From: Phytophthora sp. 'mugwort'
Lineage: Eukaryota; Oomycota; Peronosporomycetes; Peronosporales; Peronosporaceae
Assembly (NCBI GenBank): GCA_033558025.1
Contig: JAUCEF010000008.1
Coordinates: 3,521,765-3,585,764 of the forward strand
Direction: 5' to 3'
Length of the DNA stretch: 64,000 nucleotides
Each line of letters opens with the position of its first letter. The first letter of the stretch is position 1. A program made the translations under genes and the position numbers. The notes below the pieces were generated by a model. That model was not told the origin of the DNA. It ran no database searches and saw nothing but the letters and a program-made list of their open reading frames with translations. Below are positions 42,783-54,565 of the stretch, piece by piece.

Positions 42783-44490
42783 ATGGGCGAAACTCAACTA
42801 TACGACCAATATTTGTACCAGAGCTCGCTCAAGAGCAACCCGAAGATCAAGGTATCTTCGGGTAAGCAAGTACCCTTCGTAATCGATCTCAATAAGGGAT
42901 CGTATCAGAATGGTGTCATTACTATCGATGCGACTGCCGAGCTGAATGATAGTGAAGGATTCGCTTGTCTTCGCGATGCCTACATCGTGCTGCCGTACAA
43001 GGTCACGATGAAGAAGGGTAGTACTGCCCAGACAGCTGCTGCAAATCGTTTTTGTTCTACGCCCAAGAATGGCAACTGGAATGTAATCGATAGCATGTCG
43101 CTTGAACCCAACGGGAAGACAGTTGCCAGTATGGCTGACTACGACCTGTTTTGGAACAACATTCGCGCTCAGACAAGCTACCGTCCTCCCTATGTTGAGA
43201 AGCATGGAGCTGAGTCGTTCCTTTATCCGGATGTCGCTCAGTCATCTTTGTATAGTTCTGCTACATCATCTACTACGGGAGATGGTTACACTAATACTAC
43301 TGCCTTCTCATCTTCGTTTGCTATACTGGGCCATCTGGTGGTTGCTAATGACGGTCTTGTAAAGCGTATCTTGTCGAATCCTCCTAACGCTGAATCTGAT
43401 TTCTCCACGTCGTGGTCTTCACTTGGTGCGGCTGCAGCTTCTACTACAATTTCAAATCAATTGGCGCGTGGTGCCTTCGTAGCTGGTGCTACTACTACTA
43501 ACGCGATCATGGGAACGTGGAACTATATGCTCAAGATCAAGCTAACTGATCTACATCCTATCTTCAAGGAGCTAAACCTCATGACGGACCCTCAGATTTG
43601 CCTACGCTTCCGTGTCAACCAGGTACTTCCGCCATTGTTGCTGACGCATCGAAAGGTATGTCTCTCACCAGCACTACTCTCGTAAGTGGCAATACCTGTC
43701 CGGTGATGGTTTCTGCTTCATCGACCGGTAGTCCCATGGATGGTATCCTTGCTGCTTTTTCCGGGTTCAGTATTGCTTGGGGTGCTGTCGTCAATGCCCT
43801 TGAACCTTCAATTGGTGGTATTTATATGCCTTTCACCATTTCTCGTCTTTATATACCGTTCGTTTATATTGAGAACCCTCAGGCAATCATTTCCAAGCCT
43901 GTGAAGAAAGTCCGCTTTAATGATTGCTACGCGCAATGGTTCTATCAGCGAGCTGGTCTAGGAAAGCAATCAACTCAACACAATGCTGCTTTCGATCTAC
44001 AGTTATCAGCTTCTGTTAAGAATGCTAAATATATCATTCACCTCCTTTTCGCCGAGCAGACTGGTAATTTCGCTTCTGCTGCTGTACAGGACGTTCAAAG
44101 TTCTTTTGATTCGGCTCCTGGATACTTGACCCTGGTTCGAGTATCCGCAACTTCAATGTTCGCATTGGCTCCCACCAAATCTTCGACACCAGTCATGACT
44201 ATGATTTTCACCACTTCATAAACGAGATTCCGAAAATCGCTTCAATTAACGGTGATCTGACTCCTGAGCTCGTGTATGGTCATCTTGATTACCAGGCATG
44301 GTCGCTGACTAACCGCGCTCTCACTACTGCCGTTAGCCGCCTAACGGAGCGTGATGTTCCGCAGGCGATTCAGGTCCAGGGCACGAACGCTGGATGCCAG
44401 GGCACCAATATGTTGGTCCTTGTGGTGAGCGAGCAGGAGCTACGCTATGATCGTCTTACAGGGGAAGTAATCGATTATATCACCGCTTAG
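42783..44490 (+). pseudogene. PLV major capsid protein (double jelly roll), frameshifted
   Basis: The first 280 codons (MGETQLYDQYLYQSSLKSNP onward) stay in one frame to about 43620. The next part (43620-44165, with IYMPFTISRLYIPFVYIENP) is in a second frame, and the end (about 44165-44490, ELVYGHLDYQAWSLTNRALT) in a third. Read through, it would be about 570 residues, the usual length of PLV capsid proteins. VPFVIDLNKGSYQNGVITID, the early SMSLEPNGKTVA strand and the C-terminal AIQVQGTNAGCQGTNMLVLV match this family in my recall. It would form the icosahedral shell. Confidence 0.75.
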
Positions 44491-44505
44491 AAAAAACCCA
44501 ATAGC

Positions 44506-44807
44506 TTAGTTCAATTCTTGAAGTAGTTTAGGACACTTCTCAATAACAAATTGACTCTTACGAAGCCAATCGATATAGTTCGAATCAATTCTACTAATCT
44601 GCTTGAGGGTCTTACCCGATATTTGGCCCCAATTCATCATATATGAGTTACCATCGTTAAGAAACTTGGAGTGGAGGAATATCTTGATATCCTCACTACT
44701 ATTAGACTGGGCTGGTTGAATAGCCATCGACGATAACCAGGATCGGAAGCATATACTTCTTCGATTTTGGCGCCCTTGAATTTTCCAAAAGTTACTTCGC
44801 TCAACAT
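44506..44807 (-). pseudogene. DUF3820-like tandem-domain protein, PLV cluster
   Basis: From ATG at 44807: TFGKFKGAKIEEVYASDPGY and RRWLFNQPS, then after a frame change near 44710 the frame at 44506-44727 with SYMMNWGQISGKTLKQISRI and DSNYIDWLRKSQFVIEKCP. Both halves have the pattern FGK(F)KG...DPxYxxWL, typical of DUF3820-like domains seen in phage and eukaryotic DNA viruses. Its role is unknown. Confidence 0.55.
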
Positions 44808-44985
44808 GTTATCAGTTCGGTCTATCTATATATAGGCCCTTAATATTGAGAAAAAAATATAATTATGAAAATCAGAGGAATCCTGCGAAATTCATAAACT
44901 GTTTCTGAAACTCATAAATTGTCATGAAATTCAGAATTGTTAGCTTAATCACTTCGAGTTAAATAATTTTGGTGCTTCTTTGTCA

Positions 44986-45386
44986 TTAAATGCTTACCCT
45001 TATTGTATCGACTATATATCGAGCCGCATTCACATGGAGTCTTTCTTCTCGGGTCGTACTTTTCTGAGAGGTTGAGCTTCTCTCCCCAGCTCGAAATGAA
45101 TGCTCGCGGTTGTTTATGCATTTGGTATTGTTTATAGTCACTTGCTTATGCTCATAGATATCGATACTGTTTGTGATCTCATGCTCGCTGATCAATTTAT
45201 ATCAAAACTATCGACTCCACCATTCTTAAAATGTTCATAAATTGTACGAAACGACTTGCCAGTTCTTAACCATGCTGTGTAATTACCTATAACATCATTC
45301 CAGTGTAACTGTTGTGGTTTGGTTGACTTCCCAATGAAGACGATAGAATAGTCTTTGTTCAAAATCTCATATATAAATCCTTTCAT
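44986..45386 (-). pseudogene. Second GIY-YIG endonuclease-like gene, frameshifted
   Basis: ATG at 45386 opens MKGFIYEILNKDYSIVFIGK (GIY and YIG strands as FIY and FIG), then IYEHFKNGGVDSFDI. A frame change at about 45190 leads to LISEHEITNSIDIYEHKQVT, then NNTKCINNREHSF, ending at 44986. The EHEIT and TKCIN segments also occur in the first GIY-YIG copy, so the two genes are paralogues. They flank the structural genes. Confidence 0.65.
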
Positions 45387-45665
45387 TATATTTATACATT
45401 TGTATTTATCTATTAGGATGGAACGTCTTTATGTTTCTTTTATCCTGATAGTTGTATAGATCCATATATGCAAAGTATTGATTCTTTATATTCACAACAT
45501 GATGCATCTTTACATATTTCGCTATCAGGACCTTTTGAGAACAAAAATATGCCCCTTTGCATATTGGCTATCGACAGGGGCTGCCTAAATTATATAGGTT
45601 TTTATCCCTTTGCTAATTGATGGGTTAAATATTGTGTTAGTACATCCTGATGGAATTATAAAAAA
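45387..45665. other. AT-rich non-coding end of the PLV island
   Basis: No reading frame or motif was seen. It may hold the PLV terminus, but no inverted repeat to 40040-40110 was found. Confidence 0.5.
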
Positions 45666-45669
45666 TCAG

Positions 45670-46004
45670 CCCCAATTGTGTACTGTCAACCACTGTTGCT
45701 GAAGCAGAAGGACGTGGTGTTTCGCTGGGACGAAGACTGTGCTGCAGCTTTCGTGCAGTTGCAACACAGGCTAGTTCGACCGCCCATACTGGTCTACCCG
45801 GACTTTTCTAAGCGATTTAAGTTGTATGTGGACTCGTTCACACCTGTCTGTGGGCGCGTGTCTCATGCTAAAAGCGAACGGTCGCGATTGCGCCATTGCG
45901 TACGCGAGCAAGATGCTGGTTGGGTCTCAGAGGAACTGGATCAACAAGACGGACGGAACTATGGAGATTTAATATTGGGGAATTGTCTGGTCGAACCCAC
46001 ATAG
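45670..46004 (+). pseudogene. Ty3/gypsy pol fragment (RT end and RNase H start)
   Basis: LLLKQKDVVFRWDEDCAAAF and VQLQHRLVRPPILVYPDFSK (about 45695-45810) are the junction of reverse transcriptase thumb and RNase H, with LYVDSFTPVCG near the first RNase H Asp. Another frame then continues NGRDCAIAYASKMLVGSQRN. The fragment has no partner gag or LTR in this orientation. Confidence 0.72.
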
Positions 46005-46059
46005 GGACACTGCGACATCAATCTTGGGACATCAATTTCTGAGTCCCACAAAAAAGCAG

Positions 46060-48386
46060 TTAGTACTGCGGCGGAATTGACGCCCTCCACCCTTCCAACT
46101 GCCACATTCCCTTGGGTGCGACCGCCACAATGCATAGAGTAGTGTCCCATTTTGCGACACCGGTTACACTTGCCCGTAGCTCGAGGACAAGTGGCCCGAC
46201 ATCAGTTGATGCAAAGGAAGCGATCACAGATAATCTCACCTTCCGTCGTGGGCGTGGCGGGTCCAATCGAATGCGTGGGGACACACGTGTCTCCGCTACC
46301 GACACAGGCGTACGGGTGGTCGTAAGCGGTGACACCGTGCTAGCCAACGAGGGCGCGATAGCGTTCACTTTGGATTGACCTCGCGGAGAAGTGGAGGCGT
46401 CGCCAACTCTCTTTGTTGCTGCTGCAACATTAACAAGTTTATTTGATCCACTTGCTGCTACACCTGCGACTGCGTCGAATCCCCTTGAAACCCCCTACAT
46501 TCGGCATGCCTTCCACGAATTTGTATTCTTCCCTCACAGGAAGGTGCAAATTCTTGTATAGCAAGAGCACGCACGCTTGCGGGATCGAGGTCACCATGCT
46601 TGAGTCTAACGTGGCCTTGATCTTCTTGTTCCGGATGCATTCGTGGAAGAACGCGTACCTCATGCGCGGATCGATGTAGTTCAACGCGTCGCACATCGTT
46701 GAAATGCGATCTCCCCACTCCTCGGCAGACCCCTCGATTCCGATTAGCCACTTTCAGACGGCTCCACAATTGGGCCGGCGACTGACAAATGAACCGGTTG
46801 TGGAACCGTACCCGTAATTCTTTAAAGTCCTCGATTCGAGCATTGTACCACCATTCTTGCCCAGATTTGCCCCTTAGGCACTGCTCGAACGCAGCCTCAT
46901 GGCACTGTCCGACCCGTTCGTGCACTTCTCGAACGACCGCCAGAATACCGCGGCCCACTCGCAAAACGCCGTGTCTGAGTGGAACGGAACGATGGCCTTG
47001 ACAGCGTTCTGCAACTCGGTAGGGATGCCCACGTATGCGTGAGGGGTAGGAGCAGGTGCACGACTCGTAGCTGGAGGAGCTTCATACTCCTTCTGGGAGT
47101 ATCCGCTCCGACTGGCGCTTGTCTGTGCTGGTGATAGCCTCTATACGCAGCACTTTCCGGCGGATATGCATACCCACCCTGCCCCGGTGCAGGCATCTCC
47201 CATATCGGCGTAGGTATCATTGTCGATTGGAACGGATGGTAGCACGCGTACGGTGTCTGTAAGCCGTCCGTAGCTCCCCCCGATCCAAAGGGCGTTCCCG
47301 CGATTGAGACTCCGCTGTAGAAGGGAATCGCCGCCAAGGGCAAACCCACGGACGGAGTCACCGTCATCGCCGCTTGTGAGGTCGGCGCTCTTGTCGTAGA
47401 CCTTAACGCCTCCGTCGGCCACGGTGACGGCGCTGCTTGTGACATCCTCTCCCTTCGTGGGGCTGGCACCGGCAGAGTAGACTAGGCCTCACTCGCTGTA
47501 GCCGGCTCGTGCGCATCCGTCGGGACGGGCGTAGCCGTCTCAATCGATCTCGCCGCATACAACTGCAACGTTTGCCTCATCGTCCGAGTCAGGTATCCAT
47601 TCAACGCGGCATCAAGCGTCCTGGCCGTCGGGCTGGTCCTTGGCCAATCGGCAATTTGCGTCGAACTGACCGTTTGCACCTGAGCTTTTTGAATGCGGGG
47701 CCAAGCAGCGACCGGTCGACTAAAATGCATCCCTTTGCTCTGTGACGTCCACGTCGCACCCGATATAGCTGTCCCACACGTAGTTGCAGAAGCACTTGAA
47801 GCCCCCACCGAGTACGGCTGTTCCCGGGCCGCTAGCGTTGTCAGCGGGCGTCGCGGCCCGCCGTGTCGGCGAGCCGCGACTCCAGCTGGTGACCAGAAGA
47901 CAGTGTCCTGTAGTCCCTCGCGTCCGGCGACTTAGAGGGTGCCTGTTGACCTGACAGTGCCTCGACCTCGGCAGTAGCAGACTCGGCTAGCGTTCCCAGC
48001 CCCGTACGACCCTCTGTCGCACGTTCCTCTCCTCTCGTGCCCAACTGGTTAAGCAGACCTTGCAGCGCCTGTCGCCCTTCAGGGGTCTCGAGCATGGACG
48101 GCCGGTGATCCGAAGCCACGATCTCCACCGGGAGAGAGGTCGAAATTACCGCCCCTTTTCCGTCAAGCGTTCCATACTCATTCAGAGGCTCACTAGCGTC
48201 TTCACAGTCTTCGTCTTAGGGAAGCCGTTCGCCCCCAGCCTCATAGCGACCTTCCACACGGCTAGGCTCACCTTCGGAGTAATACCCCCCCCCCCCCGAC
48301 CGGCGCGAAAAAAAACGCAATCTCGATCGGCCAGCCGCCTAGATCCTCGCCTGGCCCTTCCCCAGGCATGTTGTGATCACTCATAG
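46060..48386 (-). pseudogene. Gag remnant of a second Ty3/gypsy family (minus strand)
   Basis: The minus strand has a zinc knuckle GKCNRCRKMGHYSMHCGG (CX2CX4HX4C, about 46120-46180) after a helical gag-like domain (46439-46964, YIDPRMRYAFFHECIRNKKI and VREEYKFVEGMPNVGG) and a Pro/Gly-rich N-terminal region (46897-47469). Upstream frames (47482-48386) are Ser/Gly-rich. Several frameshifts break it. No pol follows on this strand, since the part at 45670-46004 is on the other strand. Confidence 0.65.
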
Positions 48387-49263
48387 CGTTTCCCACGACT
48401 TGCCCTCTTCACAGTAATGCGTGTTGCAGCACCTCTTAATCGTTCCACAGCCGCTTATCCTCGCAGCCGGACCATGCAAGATTCCCCAGTCCTTTGAATC
48501 GCCGCACCCGTGCTCTCTGAGAGTCACCTCTTTTCGCAAGTAGATACCCTGCTTCTCCACCAAGTTGCCGCGATCTATCCTCGTCAGGGTCATGAGTACC
48601 TTTGACCTAAAGGGTGATTTGTAGCTTAACGGAAAGAGAACGGGAACTTAATAACAAGCTTTTGGTTTCTTGGTTCATTCTGTTCAACGAGATAGTTTCA
48701 TGATTGTCTTCTTCGAGGCGTGCCGGCAGCTATCCTGCTGGTACGTCACACCTGTCTTCATCTTGCGTTTCTGAGCGTCCTTCAAGCGCTCGCACATACA
48801 CCCCTCCTCCGTAGTTATACTCATTACCTTTGACCTGCCAAGTGCCCCCGCACAAGAGTTCCCTCGTCCCGGTGGGAATACCAACACTGGTCTCTTCAAG
48901 CTTGGTTACACCCTCCTCATGAAGAGATTCCGCGGCCCGACGACGGGACGCCTCTGCACACGCGTGGCTGCGGCAGTCCACGAGGAGTATCGACCGGTCA
49001 TCCTAGAGCGGATCGTGACAGTTCTGAGGTCATTGTACCATATGTGTGGTACCAATCCGTGACGTCATTACCGTGACATCATAGTGATGTTGGCTACATC
49101 ACTAGGGATACTTGAGTACACCATTCTGAAAAGCGCCTTGACACTCTTCATGTAACCCCGTTACATCCTCCTCCACATAGGTTCGGTTCACCGACCATCG
49201 AGGACGAGTGAAAGGAAGTCGCCGCCTTTCACTCTTCTTCTCGGCTTCCACAGCAGCCTCAGT
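48387..49263. other. LTR-like and untranslated region between two Gag remnants
   Basis: A near-palindromic TGTAACCCCGTTACA (49151-49165) resembles the LTR tip at 33256 and may start an LTR reading left. Short frames at 48684-48981 (KLEETSVGIPTGTRELLCGG) are not recognised. No matching second LTR was found. Confidence 0.4.
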
Positions 49264-50800
49264 ATGACCAAGACTCGGTCTGGTAGCGGCGCGAAAGCGC
49301 CTGCTAAGCCTGTTGCTTCCAAGCAGCAGGCTAAGAGCTTTAAGCCGTCTGACAAAGGCTCTGCCACTAAGAGATCCACCAAGGTGGTATCCAAGGTGAC
49401 TCCTATGGCGCCTGAGCCGCCTGCGAAGAAACCTGAGCTTCTCGTGGGCAATGAGAAGGACTAGGACAAGCCTCCTACACCCTGTGGTGACAATGACCTT
49501 GAGGTCCCGGGTCTGACGGTGTCCCGGGTCAGCCCGACTTGGGTCTCGTACCCTGCTATCCATCCCCCATGGAAAGGATAGCGACGAGCCTAAGGCGCTT
49601 GAAATTCAGGGAAGCGGTAGCTCACCAAAGGAGGACGAAGCGAACCCTCGTTCTCTGGTCAAGACCTTGACGTTCGCCGAGGCGTCTACCCGCGTCAAGG
49701 CAGCCTCGGAAGTCAGCCGTAAGAGACGTGCTGCTTCCCGGTCTCCACTCCGTGAAGAGTTGAGGACCATCACTTACACGAATATGGGCCTCTTTTGCTC
49801 TTCTTCTGGCGAGGAGAAGAGGGACAAATCGGCCGAGATCTATCTAACGATCTCGACGAGCAGTAGGCAGAATTCGAGGCTGCTCGTCGAAAGGGAGTGC
49901 GCGTCCCGGCGACCCAGTCACCTGCGAAGACGTATCTGTCTCCTCGCCATGGGGAGTGGGGGGGGGGCTTACGCTCCCGGTACTTCCCTCCTGAGGCGTC
50001 AGGCCCACGGAGCTGATGCCTACCTGGGTCAACTCCAGCTGTCTCATGTTCTCGTTGACGACCGCACTTCTCAGGGCGCATATGAGCTTCAGCTGGTCGG
50101 CAAGCAAGCATCCCCTGCCCAACCGGACTTGTGTGCTGCTGGGTGCGTGCTCCTGGCACCGCACCATATTCCTTAAGTGTTCGCGAGCCAGCGAAAGAAG
50201 CTAGAGCTCCGGTCGGGACTTCGACCTGTATGGGGCTGCGCATCAGTGATGCCCCAACACTGTGGCTCTTTCCAGGAGGCCGAGACCGTGTTCTGGAAAT
50301 GGGCAGCTACGCGTTGCTCACAAGAACAACTTGATCCGGTGAGATATGACGTTGGAGGGCATTCTCGCCCTCCGAGATCTCCGCATTTGGTTTGCCCGTG
50401 TTGTAGGCAAGCGGCAGGTTTCTAAAAAAACTGCAGAAGACATCCTGCTTCTAGCGCTCATGATGAGCGCGGGTATGATCTTAGCTCCGCGATCACCCTC
50501 CCTTCGGGCAAGAAAGGTCGAAGTACTACGACGCCGTCGTCAACTATGTCCCCAGAATGCGACAGCCCGAACGCATTGAGCCGTTCAATCGGATCCCAGG
50601 AGATCTCAGCCTCGGAGTACCCCTTCCATTCACCCGGAGCTGTCGCTTCCCGTGAACGCGCCGCTCCTGAAGCACGCGCTCCACGTAATGGGTGGGTCTC
50701 TCCATTACGGTCGAGGAGAGGCGGCGGAGCCCTCATCCGAGTACGAGTATGAGGCACCGCCCATACGGTCCGACTCATGACCTCCACTTCGACGGAGTGA
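49264..50800 (+). pseudogene. Third Gag-like remnant (plus strand), low complexity
   Basis: The frame at 49264-49464 starts MTKTRSGSGAKAPAKPVASK, a lysine/proline-rich N-terminus like Phytophthora gypsy Gag. Later frames (49667-50176, 50346-50760) are arginine/serine-rich with FAEASTRVKAASEVSRKRR. Many stops occur. No zinc knuckle or pol is visible, so the call rests on composition. Confidence 0.4.
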
Positions 50801-50845
50801 CGGGTGAGTGCCTTGACTCATTCATCCCTCCTACCTTGTTAGCGG

Positions 50846-52330
50846 TTAATATGTTCGATTCGTCGGGGTGACATTTGTCAGCGTCACTTCGTCGGAGTGG
50901 TATTTGCCACGTACCACTTCAACACCCAAACCGTAGTCGCCGGCGAAAGGTCCCTTCGTCCTTTGGATTACTTCATTTGTTGAAGGAAGCGTGGAATCAC
51001 ACTCACTGCCATCCATGGATTCGTCTTCAATCAGTTGTGGCGTCTGTATCTGCATCTCGTTTCATGCCGTATGAAATGCTTTCCAACGAAGTACTTCGTG
51101 AAACAGAGCCACCGCCTCCTTCAAAGTGTCGTTAAAACTCCTCAGTGTGCTTCCAGCATTTTCAAATATACAACAGTACAATTTCGGCTCATAATGGCAG
51201 CAATTCGACGCCCAACGTCAGGCACCAAACCAAACTCGTTAGTATCATTCAGTACGTTGTGACGCGAGGCCAATAGCGGCGAGCCCTTCACTCGAAATGA
51301 AGAACATGACTTCTCGGCAGCAGAGTACTCTTCCTTGTCGGCAGGAATGTCTATCGGCGATTCCAGACACCAGCGCTGATGATTATGCTTCATCGGAATG
51401 TGGCTTTTGTTGGAAATATTTTCCGCTAAATCGCATGGCGACACGGCAAATGCTCCGCCCGCACAAAACACCTCGAAGAAATGACGCATTTACGCTGTCT
51501 GGAACGTGATCGTCTGCGCCCAACTTCTCTTCGTCCACGTAGACCGTGACTGTGGTACATTTCCGACCCCAAACTGTTGCAGGCATGCCTCCAGCTGGAT
51601 TCAACTGTCGTATCCCCACGGCGCGCTGCTTTCAACCTGGCCACAAGGTTGTGCACGTCGCGCAAAGCCACTTGTTTCCATAAACGTACATACGACAGTT
51701 AGTACCAAAGTTGTAACACACAACAACTGTACCCGTACCCGTGCGCCGTCTCAAAACACCATGATGAGCTTCTTCTTGGGTCCAGTAGCTTGCAGCTCGT
51801 CAACGAGGTTGATGCTCTCATGTTCATTAATACGGCGATTAACTAGACGATTGTCATACGTACGCTGACCCAGTGAATGCTTGTGAGCTGTTAACTGCTG
51901 AGAAACTTCATTGTGAAAGACCAAATCACGCGCCCACACCACCGTAAGAGCAAAATGACAAATGTGCTTCACACTGCGTGGATTTGCGAAGCAGTTATCA
52001 GGATTGCCTGCCTGTGGATCGACTTGCCCGCCCAACTGTGCATACAAATCAACCTCCGGTAGTAATTGCCAAACGAAGGAGGGACTTCTGTTGTAGGCGT
52101 CAGTGTGCTACGCTCAGCAAGGTCTTTGTTTCTTGCTTCTGAAGTGGTAGATGTTCTCTTGCGGAAGGCTTGATGCGTCGCGACTTAATAACATTCAGGT
52201 AATCGAAAAAGGCAACCCAGGAGGCGAAGTAGCGCTTCTCCAGCGGCGGCGTGTGGAAAGAGTCGTCGGTGCATGCGGGTATACGCGGACCAGGTGTCTT
52301 GGGCTTTTATGGGCTAACAGTTGACTTCGA
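50846..52330 (-). pseudogene. MULE/FAR1-like transposase remnant
   Basis: The minus strand gives, in changing frames, FHTPPLEKRYFASWVAFFDY (about 52195-52255), SVKHICHFALTVVWARDLVF (about 51930-51990), INLVDELQATGPKKKLIMVF (51751-51810), LRDVHNLVARLKAARRG (about 51615-51670), TVTVYVDEEKLGAD and TITFQTA with MRHFFEVF near 51490-51560. The order and words (DVHNLV.KLK, YVDE.KLAQ.TFQT) are those of a Phytophthora Mutator-like transposase family known to me. The DDE core after MRHFFEVF is missing or unreadable. The end (50846-51055) is acidic. Confidence 0.55.
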
Positions 52331-52365
52331 ACAGCGCGGCAGCAGCCAGCCTCCCATGCTCATGT

Positions 52366-52617
52366 TCACAAAATGGTGCTCTTCGGTTCAGGCGGGAAGT
52401 CTGAAATGAAAGGCGCATAATGAGTTGGGGGGGGGGCTATGAAATCTGAAGCGTATGAAATTTGGAGAATGTTTAAATAGCGTACTATGTTATGCTTTCC
52501 ATAGTGTGACTTTATCCACTTCCAATTAATATTGTTTTCCCTTATGATTGCTGACTTGTCAGCGATAACCAAGCTCATTTCGCGCTTACGATCCTGGTAC
52601 TTGCTTTGCTGCATCAT
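52366..52617 (-). pseudogene. Unrecognised short frame beside MULE remnant
   Basis: An 83-codon frame from ATG at 52617 reads MMQQSKYQDRKREMSLVIAD. It resembles no family I know. It may belong to the MULE remnant or be chance. The 52620-52850 stretch after it shows nothing. Confidence 0.3.
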
Positions 52618-52907
52618 AATGATTTAATGTACACCACATGGTTCTGGTGAGAGAGAATATTGATAAATTCGTATAGCTTCTCCGAACGGCGATGTTTTCA
52701 CCGCTTCCTGAGTCAGCGTCCACCATATAGACTTTGAGAGCAGTCGAAAGCAATCATCAACGCCATCGAGCTGTAGGAGATCAATAGGTATACATTTTTC
52801 GGAACAAGACCAGATTATCGCTAACCATTTAGAAAGGTCAATACACTTGGATGACCCCTGAGCTGAGCCCGCTTTCTACCTGGATCCTTCTCAGGTTCAT
52901 GTGTTGA

Positions 52908-53050
52908 ATGCAACTATATCTGAAAGCGTATGAGTTTGGGAAAGGGCGTCTACAATCAGAGTGAGCCGTTCCCCGCAGTTCGGGCAGATGGAGGTCACGT
53001 GGCCCCCGAAACCGCCGTACGTCTGCTTTATTTAGATTCACTATATTATA
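52908..53050 (-). repeat. Left LTR-like repeat of chromovirus
   Basis: Aligned to 58872-59015 with many changes. The internal part is followed at right by unrelated sequence. Confidence 0.6.
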
Positions 53051-53926
53051 CTAGTTAGATATTGTTCTAAATCCGCATCCTATTGACTACCTTTATAGCC
53101 AATTCACATACACTCCCTCTCCCTCAGGCCAATCGCGTCCCTTCAGCCAGTCAGCATTCCCGAAGAACTCGCTCTGAGTTGTGGCGTTGCTGTTTCGATT
53201 AGTCCGACCCTCTCGTCTCTCGCTGCCTTGCGGTGGCGTGATTCCTGGGTAGTTGAATAAGGCTTGTGCTGGTGATGGTGCTTCTCCCTGCGCTATCTCT
53301 CGGTGGAATGCCTTCGCCTTGTAACGCTGTCGCTGAGGCTCCTGCTCCTTCTCAGCCATCGAGTATGCCTTCGTCGTCGCTTCCTGCACCACACGCGCGT
53401 ACAGGTCCACCTGTAGTCTTGTCTACCTCGTCGGAGTCGGACGGCTCGAGGGGTAGCTCGCCTGGGAGCTCTGTAATCCCTGCGAAGTCGCTCGGGGAGC
53501 TGATCTTTGGGATCCTCGAATGAACTTCAGGCGTACAATCCGATTCAGATTCAGAATCCGGTGCAGCGCCGACATGGCTACATCCGCGGTTGGTTTCGGG
53601 CCTCATAGACAACAGCGATGACGAGGATGTTCCAGCTCATCCGCAGTGCACTCGCTTGCGTCGTGGTGATGAAACTGCAAGACGCTTGAGGCTGGTGCCT
53701 ACTTCGTGAGCGCTGGTGAAGACGGACTTGGGCACTGTTTCTTCGTGATCTCCCACGGTACTGGCAAGCGACTCATCTCGATCGATGACTACGACACCGA
53801 GAACGACCCGCCGATGGTTGACATGCCTCTTCGCTATCAGGAACGGATCAAGCACGTGACGTGGATCTGCCCCGTCGAACTGCAGCCGGGGTACCAACGT
53901 CGCCATGGAATACGCAAGTCGAAGAC

Positions 53927-54445
53927 TCAGCGCAAGCGGGAGAAGTGTTTTAAGGCAGCGGCAACAGCATTATGGGTTGTAGTTCGGGAATACATGTGGT
54001 CTCTGATCCCCCCTCGCTTCACCGTCTTCACCGCTTTGTTTTCCGGGTTGCCTCGAAGTCCCACAATGAGGTATGGAATTTGCGAGAGATTATCCACTGG
54101 TTCCCATGTTGGCTTTTCCTCTCGCATCCACCTCACAAGGAATTGCGTACGCCGTTTGTGACGACGCTTTTCCAAAAGACGCTTGACAATCTGACCGGCA
54201 CTATCGTCTGCCAGAATCACGTCACCTGGTCGAGATAATTGAGTTGACTCTCTTTACGGTTCAACAATCCTGTGTTGAAGACGGGTTAATTTGTTTCCGG
54301 CCTGGATGCTGAGCCCGTAGACGTGGTTGTGCACCTTCTGCGCTACCGTGTACGGACCAATCCACTTCGGTCCAAACTTCGTGGAATTCGGTTGGCCAGA
54401 GTGCTTTGGCTCGAGGGTGCTTTGCCCCAGTACACTTGGTCCCAA
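53927..54445 (-). pseudogene. Integrase C-terminus with chromodomain
   Basis: GPKWIGPYTVAQKVHNHVYG (about 54310-54370) is the GPY/F module. In the next frame VKRLLEKRRHKRRTQFLVRW and then MREEKPTWEPVDNLSQIPYL (about 54085-54190) is a chromodomain, which in chromoviruses directs insertion to marked chromatin. The two are separated by one frame change and a stop near 54240. Confidence 0.8.
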
Positions 54446-54565
54446 ACTTCGAAGACTTGCTCCTCATGGTTCGGGTCGTAGACATCGCGCATTCGTTCTT
54501 GTGCTTCAGCTAACGCTTCGCGACAGCGTAGCAGAATTGCTGCTTGACGTTCGTGGAACTCGGTG

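Larger units (their letters stand above)
40111..45386. mobile_element. Polinton-like virus (PLV) remnant, structural gene cluster
   Basis: A compact, AT-richer island carries in order: GIY-YIG endonuclease (-), penton-like protein (+), small virion protein (-), adenain-like protease (-), major capsid protein (+), DUF3820-like protein (-), second GIY-YIG (-). Gaps between genes are tens of bases, as in viruses. Terminal repeats, ATPase, helicase and polymerase were not found, so it is a partial copy. Each gene except possibly the last ones has at least one stop or frameshift. The host of the original virus is presumably the oomycete. Exact ends are uncertain. Confidence 0.8.

Noticed and set aside
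40041..45665. Terminal inverted repeats of the PLV island
   Set aside because: Comparison of both flanks by eye gave no convincing match, so island ends are only approximate.
48283..48296. Long poly-C run and similar G/C runs at 18308, 49951 and 52423
   Set aside because: They could be G-quadruplex sites, but single homopolymers of this kind are also common sequencing or consensus artefacts, and nothing around them supports a function.
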